Origin: Flavobacterium foetidum
Lineage (GTDB): Bacteria > Bacteroidota > Bacteroidia > Flavobacteriales > Flavobacteriaceae
Direction: 5' to 3'
DNA: 64,000 bases
Assembly: GCF_004634245.1 (NCBI RefSeq)
Contig: NZ_SJTF01000008.1
Span: forward strand, 124,001-188,000
The notes beneath the pieces were generated by a model, which was not told the origin of the DNA, searched no databases, and was given only the letters and a program-made list of their open reading frames with translations. A program made the translations under genes and the position numbers. This document shows, piece by piece, positions 5,973-12,066 of this stretch. Every line of letters starts with the position of its first letter. Position 1 is the stretch's first letter.

Positions 5973-7448
5973 ATGAACCCACTACTATTAACCGACGGTT
6001 ACAAAGTTGACCACAGAAGACAATATCCAGATAATACCACTTTAGTTTATTCTAACTGGACACCTCGTAAATCAAGAATTGAAGGGGTTGATGAAGTAAT
6101 CTTTTTTGGATTGCAGTATTTCATCAAAAAATATATCATTCACGATTTTGAAGAGTATTTCTTTAAAAAATCAAAAGAAGAAGTGGTGAAAAAATACGCC
6201 CGAAGAATCAATAATTATTTAGGCGAAAATCAGGTTGGTACCAAACATATCGAAGATTTACACGATTTAGGATATATTCCGATGGTTTTTAAAGCATTGC
6301 CAGAAGGAGCAAGCGTTCCGTTAAGAGTGCCAATGTTTACGATGTACAATACGATTCCGGAGTTTTTCTGGCTGACGAATTATTTTGAAACTTTGCTTTC
6401 TGCCGTAATCTGGCTGCCTTGCAACTCAGCAACAATTGCAAAAGAATACAGAAAAGTATTGGACAAATATGCTGCAGAAACTTCTTCTGTTCCAGAATTT
6501 GTAGACTGGCAGGCACATGATTTCTCTATGAGAGGAATGGGCGGCATCGAAGCTTCTTTAACTTCTGCTGCTGGACATTTATTAAGTTTTACAGGTTCTG
6601 ACACGATTCCAGCTGTCGATTTCTTCGAGGAATACTATAATGCCAACTCAGATCAAGAATTGGTTGCAGGCTCAGTGGCCGCTACAGAACATTCTGTAAT
6701 GTGTATGGGAACTACAGAAGGCGAGTACGAAACTTTTAAAAGATTGATTACAGAAGTATATCCAAAAGGAATTGTTTCTATCGTTTCGGACACTTGGGAT
6801 TTATGGAAAGTTTTAACCGATTATCTTCCAAGGTTAAAAGAAACTATTGTTTCAAGAGAAGGAAAAGTGGTAATTCGTCCTGACAGTGGTGATCCGGTTG
6901 ATATTATCTGCGGAAATCCAAACGGAAAAACAGAACAGGAAAAGAAAGGAGTTATCGAATTGCTTTGGGATGTCTTTGGCGGAACAACAAATACCAAAGG
7001 TTTCAAAGAATTAGTTCCTCAAATCGGAGCTATTTATGGAGACAGTATCACCGTAGCTAGAGCCACTCAAATCTGCGAAAGATTAAAAGAAAAAGGATTC
7101 GCTTCTACCAATGTGGTTTTAGGAATTGGATCTTTTACCTATCAGTACAACACAAGAGATACTTTTGGTTTTGCTATGAAAGCCACTTACGGAGAAGTAA
7201 ACGGAGAGGGGAGAGCCATCTTCAAAGATCCAATTACAGACGACGGAACTAAAAAATCGGCCAAAGGATTGATGAAAATCGACTTGATTGACGGAAAGTA
7301 CCAGTTAAGCGACAATGTTTCTTGGGAAGAAGAAAAACAAGGCGAATTGAAAGAGGTTTTTAGAGATGGAAAACTTTTGGTTGATCAATCGCTGAGTGAA
7401 ATTAGAAGCAGAGTAAAAAGTGAAGTGAGTATCGAAGCTTCATTATAA
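5973..7448 (+). CDS. Nicotinamide phosphoribosyltransferase (NAMPT/NadV-like)
   Basis: This family joins nicotinamide to PRPP to make NMN, the first step of two-step NAD+ salvage. At 491 residues it is as long as human NAMPT. Conserved active-site features: HDFSMRG with Phe184 and Arg187 (human F193, R196), FTGSDT with Asp210 (human D219, which selects nicotinamide over nicotinate), TEHS with His240 (human H247), IRPDSGDP 301-308, and YGDS with Gly356-Asp357. The human phosphate-binding glycine run GSGGG is replaced by GIGS (384-387). A 5'-phosphate-extended or ADP-ribose-based donor, as used by phage Namat enzymes, is therefore possible but unproven. It is the last gene of the cluster and is followed by a terminator. 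Nicotinamide is a by-product of KptA and other NAD+-consuming reactions. Confidence 0.92.
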   Translation: MNPLLLTDGYKVDHRRQYPDNTTLVYSNWTPRKSRIEGVDEVIFFGLQYFIKKYIIHDFEEYFFKKSKEEVVKKYARRINNYLGENQVGTKHIEDLHDLGYIPMVFKALPEGASVPLRVPMFTMYNTIPEFFWLTNYFETLLSAVIWLPCNSATIAKEYRKVLDKYAAETSSVPEFVDWQAHDFSMRGMGGIEASLTSAAGHLLSFTGSDTIPAVDFFEEYYNANSDQELVAGSVAATEHSVMCMGTTEGEYETFKRLITEVYPKGIVSIVSDTWDLWKVLTDYLPRLKETIVSREGKVVIRPDSGDPVDIICGNPNGKTEQEKKGVIELLWDVFGGTTNTKGFKELVPQIGAIYGDSITVARATQICERLKEKGFASTNVVLGIGSFTYQYNTRDTFGFAMKATYGEVNGEGRAIFKDPITDDGTKKSAKGLMKIDLIDGKYQLSDNVSWEEEKQGELKEVFRDGKLLVDQSLSEIRSRVKSEVSIEASL

Positions 7449-7457
7449 AATAAACGA

Positions 7458-7490
7458 AAGCCTGAATGTAAGTTCAGGCTTTTCTTATTG
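7458..7490 (+). terminator. Intrinsic terminator of the NAD+/ADP-ribose cluster
   Basis: A 9-bp stem (7458-7466 with 7473-7481, AAGCCTGAA/TTCAGGCTT) with a 6-nt loop is followed by a T-rich tract, 10 bp after the phosphoribosyltransferase stop. Confidence 0.85.
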
Positions 7491-7514
7491 TGATTAAGTT
7501 TTTTGCTTTCTGTT

Positions 7515-7617
7515 TGTCATTTCGACCGAAGGAGAAATCACACAAGTATTTCCATAAAGAAATTCGCCAATCTTTGTCGAGTTTCTAGTGTGATTTCTCC
7601 CTTCGGTCGAAATGACA
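7515..7617. repeat. Long inverted repeat with GTCATTTCGACCGAAGG arms
   Basis: The arms at 7515-7543 and 7588-7617 are complementary over about 29 bp with one bulged base and a ~44-nt loop. It lies between convergent genes. The arm sequence looks like one of the interspersed palindromic repeats common in flavobacterial intergenic regions. A spurious short ORF spans it. Confidence 0.8.
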
Positions 7618-7626
7618 AGATTGTGT

Positions 7627-8238
7627 TTATTTCTTATAAAAATTATTATGATCAATATATTCCCAAACTTTCGGCGGAAGCAAAGGCTGAATATTTTTAC
7701 CTTCTTTAATATTATTTCTAATGAAAGTCGAAGAAATCTCTACAATCGGCGCATCAATAACGTGAATTTTTGGATGCGATTTTAATTCCACATTTTCGGG
7801 TTCGTCTGAAATTGCTTCGCCTGTTCGTCCTTTGGCCTCGAGTCTTGGGTAAACATAAATGTGATGATTTTCCAGAATGACTTCATAGTTTCTCCACTTA
7901 TGAAGCGTTTTCAGATTGTCTTCGCCCATAATCAAAGAAAATTCATGATTTGGGTATTTCTCTTTTAAATGTTCGAGAGTAATTACCGTATAACTCGGCT
8001 GAGGTAATTTAAACTCAATATCCGAGGGTTTTATCTTTGGATAATCTTCTGTTGCCAGAAAAACCATTTGAAGGCGTTGTTGATCGTCTAATAAAGTCGC
8101 CTTTTTCTTCAACGGATTATGTGGCGTAACAACCATCCAAATCTGATCCAAATCTGCATATTCTGCCATGTGGTTGGCAATGATCAAATGACCAACATGA
8201 ATAGGGTTGTATGTTCCGAAATAAAGGCCTATTTTCAT
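7627..8238 (-). CDS. nadD: Nicotinate/nicotinamide-nucleotide adenylyltransferase
   Basis: NadD transfers AMP from ATP to nicotinate mononucleotide (or NMN), forming the dinucleotide in NAD+ synthesis. The 203-residue protein has the nucleotidylyltransferase signature GTYNPIHVGHL (8-18, with the HxGH motif) and the C-terminal ISSTFIR. Length and motifs match bacterial NadD. It is the first gene of a leftward housekeeping run with gmk and yicC, and it converges on the NAD+ cluster. If it accepts NMN it would complete the salvage begun by the NAMPT-like enzyme, but no dedicated NMN adenylyltransferase is seen in the cluster. Confidence 0.95.
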   Translation of the reverse strand: MKIGLYFGTYNPIHVGHLIIANHMAEYADLDQIWMVVTPHNPLKKKATLLDDQQRLQMVFLATEDYPKIKPSDIEFKLPQPSYTVITLEHLKEKYPNHEFSLIMGEDNLKTLHKWRNYEVILENHHIYVYPRLEAKGRTGEAISDEPENVELKSHPKIHVIDAPIVEISSTFIRNNIKEGKNIQPLLPPKVWEYIDHNNFYKK

Positions 8239-8249
8239 TTTTTATATTT

Positions 8250-8316
8250 TCACAGAGATTCGCTAAGATAGCACAAAGATTCGCAAAGTTTTAAAATAGC
8301 TTTGCGAATCTCTGTG
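8250..8316. repeat. Inverted repeat between nadD and gmk (TTTGCGAA family)
   Basis: An outer stem CACAGAGATTCGC/GCGAATCTCTGTG (8251-8263 and 8304-8316) encloses an alternative stem AGATTCGCAAAG/CTTTGCGAATCT (8277-8288 and 8300-8311). The words GCAAAG and TTCGC recur at 22755-22840 and 31640-31700. Confidence 0.7.
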
Positions 8317-8348
8317 TTTTTTCTTTGTGTATCTCTGCGGAATAAAAA

Positions 8349-8921
8349 TTATTTACTTACAAAATCCTTAACCAATTGATGCGCCTCCTCTAAAGCTGTT
8401 GGCAAATCATAGTTTTTAATAATCACATCAAATTGCGGAGCCGTTGCCAATTCTACAGAAGCTTTTGCAATACGCATATTAATTTTGTCATCGCTTTCTG
8501 TAGAGCGTTCTTTCAATCTTCTTTTCAGTTCGTCTACACTTGGTGGTTTTACAAAGACAGCCAAAGTCTGTTCTGGAAATTTATGTTTGATACGCAATCC
8601 GCCTGCAACATCAATGTCAAAAATGACATTTTTTCCTAAAGCCCAAATACGTTCTATTTCCGATTTCAAAGTACCATAAAAGTTATCACGATAGACTTCT
8701 TCCCATTCCAAGAAATCTTCAGCTTTAATGTGTTTTTTGAATTCTTCTAACGAAATAAAATAATAATCTTTTCCGTGAACTTCTTCTCCGCGTGGGTCAC
8801 GTGAGGCAGCTGAGATTGAAAATTCAAGATTTAAATCTTCTTGTCCTAATAAATGTTTTACGATAGTTGTTTTTCCCGATCCTGATGGTGCTGAAAAAAC
8901 AATTAGTTTTCCTTTGTTCAT
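8349..8921 (-). CDS. gmk: Guanylate kinase
   Basis: Guanylate kinase phosphorylates GMP to GDP with ATP. The 190-residue product has the P-loop APSGSGKTT (11-19), the GMP-binding region with SRDPRGEEVHGKDYYF, and RLKERSTESDDKI in the lid. It shows standard length and no anomalies. The gene lies between yicC and nadD on the minus strand, a frequent order in Flavobacteriia, and is probably co-transcribed with yicC upstream. Confidence 0.97.
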   Translation of the reverse strand: MNKGKLIVFSAPSGSGKTTIVKHLLGQEDLNLEFSISAASRDPRGEEVHGKDYYFISLEEFKKHIKAEDFLEWEEVYRDNFYGTLKSEIERIWALGKNVIFDIDVAGGLRIKHKFPEQTLAVFVKPPSVDELKRRLKERSTESDDKINMRIAKASVELATAPQFDVIIKNYDLPTALEEAHQLVKDFVSK

Positions 8922-8989
8922 TTTTGTTATGCTTTAGCTTTAGCCATATGCTTCAAGCTGTAAATTTTGGGTGACCTAGTAGGCGTTTT

Positions 8990-9850
8990 TTACAAAACAT
9001 TCAAAACCTGTTCCTTAATTTTCTCCAATTCATCCTTCATCATCACAACCAATTTCTGCATTTGAGCATGATTTGATTTTGACCCCATTGTATTGATTTC
9101 GCGACCCATTTCCTGAGTGATAAAGCCCAGTTTTCGGCCATTTGCTTCATTTCCGTTCAAAGTTTCAAGAAAATAATCCAAGTGATTGTTTAAGCGTACT
9201 TTTTCTTCAGTAATATCTAATTTTTCCAGATAATAAATCAGTTCCTGCTCAAAACGGTTTTCGTCAACATTCACCTGTAGTTCGGAAATAGCGGTCTGTA
9301 AACGTTCCTTTATTGCCTCAACTCGCTCAGGATCCAATGCTAGTGCATCATTCATGTACTGGCGTATATTTCCTATTCGGAGGTTGAATTCCTTTTCGAG
9401 CGAAACGCCTTCATCCTTTCTAAAAGCAATAATATTTAGCAATGCTTCATCAATAATGACTTGAATTTGTTCCCAGTCATTTTCGTCAATCTCTTCGCGT
9501 TCCGTTTTTAAAGTATCGGGCATACGAACGGCCATTTTCATTAATTCGGTTTCATCTGCATCCGGATAAACCTCTCTCAATTGCGCAATATAAGCTTTTA
9601 CAACAGGTACATTAACTTTAGTTGAAGTCTGTTCGGCAGTACTTTCCACGTAAATAGCAAAATCAATTTTCCCTCTTTCAAGTTTGGTCGAGATTTGGGT
9701 TCGCAAACCTAATTCCATTTCGCGGTAAACCGAAGGCATTCTTACGTTTAAGTCTAAACCTTTGCTGTTTAGAGATTTTACTTCAACGGTAATTTTTTTT
9801 GCAGGCAATTGCAGAGATGCTTTGCCAAACCCTGTCATAGATTGTATCAT
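8990..9850 (-). CDS. YicC-family endoribonuclease-like protein
   Basis: The 286-residue protein begins MIQSMTGFG, the hallmark N-terminus of YicC/YloC proteins (N-terminal YicC-like domain plus C-terminal DUF1732). The C-terminal part contains LGFITQEMGREINTMGSKS, the most conserved segment, in a helical region with acidic residues. E. coli YicC and B. subtilis YloC homologues are RNases. It sits directly upstream of gmk, as in many bacteria. Confidence 0.93.
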   Translation of the reverse strand: MIQSMTGFGKASLQLPAKKITVEVKSLNSKGLDLNVRMPSVYREMELGLRTQISTKLERGKIDFAIYVESTAEQTSTKVNVPVVKAYIAQLREVYPDADETELMKMAVRMPDTLKTEREEIDENDWEQIQVIIDEALLNIIAFRKDEGVSLEKEFNLRIGNIRQYMNDALALDPERVEAIKERLQTAISELQVNVDENRFEQELIYYLEKLDITEEKVRLNNHLDYFLETLNGNEANGRKLGFITQEMGREINTMGSKSNHAQMQKLVVMMKDELEKIKEQVLNVL

Positions 9851-9937
9851 ATAATTGAGTATAAAGGCGCAAAGATACTAAAAAAGTTTACAGTCAGACT
9901 TTCTAGTTGCTTAGAGCGGAGTTTTTAAGAAGGATTT

Positions 9938-10025
9938 GGGTGTTCCCTGCGGTCGGGCTGTCTGTTGCAATCTTTTTGGAGCAGAAAAAGCTCCAGAAAA
10001 AATCCACTTCCATCCCTAACGTGAC
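9938..10025. repeat. Interspersed hairpin repeat (GGTCGGGCT...CCATCCCTAACG)
   Basis: The gap between the yicC promoter side and the ArsC-like gene end holds GGGTGTTCCCTGCGGTCGGG at 9938-9957. A hairpin follows (about 9969-9981 with 9990-10004, GGAGC/GCTCC core with T-rich and A-rich flanks), and it ends CATCCCTAACG. From memory this resembles a dispersed Bacteroidota intergenic repeat. No ORF is present. Confidence 0.5.
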
Positions 10026-10049
10026 AGAACGTTATAGAACCTGTTACTA

Positions 10050-10400
10050 TTAGTTTGTTAAAGCTTTAATGACTTCGGCTACATTCTTCTGGCTATTGCC
10101 GATGTAAATTTTTCCGTCAATAATAAAAACCGGACGGCTTAAAAAAGTGTAATGTTCTAAAATATATTTTTTAAAATCGGCTTCCTTCAAGTCCTTGTTT
10201 TTTAAATCCATCGATTTGTATAATTGAGCTTTTCTGCTAAATAAAGCTTCGTAACTTCCAGCAAGCTGATGCATTTCTTCCAATTGCTCGTCGGTAATTG
10301 GCTCTTGTCTGATATCCTGAAAAACCAAATTGTTTTCTGGTAAACTTTTGATGATTTTACGGCAGGTGTCGCACGAAGCTAAATAATATATTTTGTTCAT
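10050..10400 (-). CDS. ArsC/Spx-family thioredoxin-fold protein
   Basis: The 116-residue thioredoxin-like protein has a Cys10-Asp-Thr-Cys13 motif near the N-terminus, as in Spx and YffB-type ArsC-family proteins. The conserved FLSRPVFIIDGK segment follows at about residues 86-97. The CxxC spacing fits Spx/YffB more than classical glutaredoxin-coupled ArsC, and no ars genes are nearby, so a role in arsenate reduction is unlikely. It could be a thiol-disulfide reductase or regulator. Divergent from dinB. Confidence 0.85.
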   Translation of the reverse strand: MNKIYYLASCDTCRKIIKSLPENNLVFQDIRQEPITDEQLEEMHQLAGSYEALFSRKAQLYKSMDLKNKDLKEADFKKYILEHYTFLSRPVFIIDGKIYIGNSQKNVAEVIKALTN

Positions 10401-10479
10401 GATTTTATTAATTTGTTAGAATGCAAAGAAAATCCATTTAAAACTTAAAAATGACTAATTTTAGAAAAAAAATGAAATT

Positions 10480-10935
10480 ATGAGTTCAGTTTTTGATGTA
10501 CAGAAAACAATCAGAGAAATTCTTTTAAAAATCTTAGACAGTCATTCGTTAGAGCAATTAAACAAAATTCCGGACGGGTTTAGTAATAATCTTATTTGGA
10601 ATATCGGGCATTGTATTTCGTCACAACAAGTATTGGTTTATAAATTGTCTGGTCTTCCAACAATGGTTTCAGAGGAATTTATTGCGAAATACAAAAAAGG
10701 AACAAAGCCGGAGGGAGATGTTTCTCAAGCCGAAGTTGATGAAATCAGAACATTGCTTTCGACAACACTCGAAAAAACAAAGAATGATTTTGAAAGCGGA
10801 CTTTTTGTAGATTATCATGAATATACTACAAGTTTAGGCTATACGCTTAAAAATGTTCAAGGAGCGCTAGATTTTAATAATTATCATGAAGGCGTTCATA
10901 CCGGAATTGCAATGAGTTTGAGAAAGCTTGTTTAA
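10480..10935 (+). CDS. DinB-family protein
   Basis: DinB/YfiT-like four-helix-bundle proteins bind a metal through three histidines and are often thiol-dependent transferases. This 151-residue product has candidate ligands in WNIGHCISSQQ (about 40-50) and NNYHEGVHTGIAM (about 133-145), with family-typical length. It is a single gene ending in a bidirectional terminator shared with the convergent RlpA-like gene. The function is not predictable beyond the fold. Confidence 0.85.
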   Translation: MSSVFDVQKTIREILLKILDSHSLEQLNKIPDGFSNNLIWNIGHCISSQQVLVYKLSGLPTMVSEEFIAKYKKGTKPEGDVSQAEVDEIRTLLSTTLEKTKNDFESGLFVDYHEYTTSLGYTLKNVQGALDFNNYHEGVHTGIAMSLRKLV

Positions 10936-10940
10936 AAGCA

Positions 10941-10966
10941 AAATCCCGCCAGAGCGGGATTTTTTA
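10941..10966. terminator. Bidirectional terminator between dinB-like and rlpA-like genes
   Basis: A 9-bp stem AAATCCCGC (10941-10949) pairs across a 4-nt loop with GCGGGATTT (10954-10962). It is flanked by A-rich and T-rich tracts, and the distal part overlaps the last codon of the convergent gene. Confidence 0.85.
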
Positions 10967-11449
10967 TTCTATAATAGTTTCGATTGTTACTTTCATTGCG
11001 CCTGCGCCCTTGTTTTTAGTGATTTCCATAAAAGCTCGTTTTGAAAGGTCGATTTCTCGGGTTTTTACGAACGGGCCACGGTCTGTGATTTTTACGATTA
11101 CAAATTTTCCGTTGGCTTCATTAGTGACTTTTACGCGGGTTCCGAAAGGAAGTTTTTTATGTGCGGCAGTGTATTTGTTGTTGTTGAACCTGCTTCCGTT
11201 TGCAGTTCTTCTTCCGTTGAATTTATCGGAATAATAGGAAGCATGAGCGTTTTTTTTATACGGTTTTAAGACAAGGCCTTTGTCGGTAAAAACAGAATCG
11301 GTCGGAATGGCAAGTATATTGGGTCTAATAATTTTTGCAGTGTCCTGGTTATTTTTTGATTCAACAGCAGGTTTTGTCTGGCTGTAGGTAAGGCTGCTAA
11401 TGAAAATTAATGCAATTGTGGCGAATAAAATGTTTTTTTTATTTCTCAT
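10964..11449 (-). CDS. RlpA-like double-psi beta-barrel protein, exported
   Basis: RlpA-type proteins act on peptidoglycan; the Pseudomonas one is a septal lytic transglycosylase acting on naked glycan. The 161-residue product has a signal peptide (hydrophobic 7-22, ending SQ) and a ~45-residue linker. It then has one double-psi beta-barrel with ASYYSDKFNGRRTANG (about 71-86), AAHKKLPFGTRVKVTN and ITDRGPF, which includes the catalytic Asp of the family. No SPOR domain follows. Its own terminator overlaps the C-terminal codon. Confidence 0.9.
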   Translation of the reverse strand: MRNKKNILFATIALIFISSLTYSQTKPAVESKNNQDTAKIIRPNILAIPTDSVFTDKGLVLKPYKKNAHASYYSDKFNGRRTANGSRFNNNKYTAAHKKLPFGTRVKVTNEANGKFVIVKITDRGPFVKTREIDLSKRAFMEITKNKGAGAMKVTIETIIE

Positions 11450-11504
11450 AGGTTATTTTTTTTCAGACTTGGGGGAGTTTGTACAAATAATATGCCGAGA
11501 TAAA

Positions 11505-11530
11505 AAAAGCCCTGTATTAGGGCTTTTAAT
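11505..11530 (-). terminator. Terminator downstream of the small membrane protein gene
   Basis: An AAAAGCCCT/AGGGCTTTT stem with a 6-nt loop is followed on the minus strand by a run of T. It lies 10-35 bp after the stop at 11540. Confidence 0.8.
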
Positions 11531-11539
11531 TGGTATTTT

Positions 11540-11959
11540 CTAGAACCAAAGGTTCCACGGAATTCTGCTTAAAATAAGCAATAATCCTAATCCGTAAAAT
11601 ATAGCAAAGGTTTTAAATTTAGCTTCGCTGTTGATTAGTTTTTTATGTTTAGACCACCCGATAGTAATAAGGGCAATCGCAATTAGATTGATTAAAGGAT
11701 GCTCCAGAGAAGTTAAGCGAGCATTTTTTTCCATGTTTCCTAAAAGATTAAACCCTCTAGGCGACACAAAATAGGTTATAATTCCAATCAAAAATTGTGT
11801 GTGTGCACCGATAAGGGCAAATAAGGCAATTTTACGGTCTTTCGCAAAAAAATCCTTTCTTGAAGTTAAGCCAATTACTGAATTTACCACTGCGATAAGC
11901 AAAAGCAATAATGCAAGATATGCCCATCCCGAATGGAGGTGTTTTAAAAAATTATACAT
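11540..11959 (-). CDS. Small integral membrane protein, four predicted helices
   Basis: The 139-residue protein begins MYNFLKHLHSGWAYLAL and has four hydrophobic segments (about 10-30, 46-66, 88-106 and 119-136). His7, His9 and other histidines lie near membrane edges, and homologues are sometimes labelled cytochrome b-like. I chose ATG 11959, because an upstream in-frame ATG at 12016 would read through the terminator of the neighbouring gene. Function unknown. Confidence 0.75.
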   Translation of the reverse strand: MYNFLKHLHSGWAYLALLLLLIAVVNSVIGLTSRKDFFAKDRKIALFALIGAHTQFLIGIITYFVSPRGFNLLGNMEKNARLTSLEHPLINLIAIALITIGWSKHKKLINSEAKFKTFAIFYGLGLLLILSRIPWNLWF

Positions 11960-12005
11960 AAACTCTGTTTTTTGTTTCAAACAAATATAGCAAAAATGAC
12001 CATAA

Positions 12006-12046
12006 AAAAACGGCATTAACCTTAAAAGTCAATGCCGTTTTTATTA
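12006..12046 (-). terminator. Terminator of the TonB receptor gene
   Basis: AAAAACGGCATT (12006-12017) pairs with AATGCCGTTTTT (12031-12042). On the minus strand the stem is followed by a T-run, just after the stop at 12067. Confidence 0.85.
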
Positions 12047-12066
12047 TTTATTTAGATTCTAAATTC

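Noticed and set aside
1..7448. The cluster as part of a prophage
   Set aside because: No integrase, capsid, terminase, tail or lysis gene is seen, and the flanking genes are chromosomal housekeeping genes.
7503..7709. Short ORF over the inverted repeat after the phosphoribosyltransferase
   Set aside because: It lies across a palindromic repeat and into the nadD coding sequence on the other strand; it has no protein-like features.
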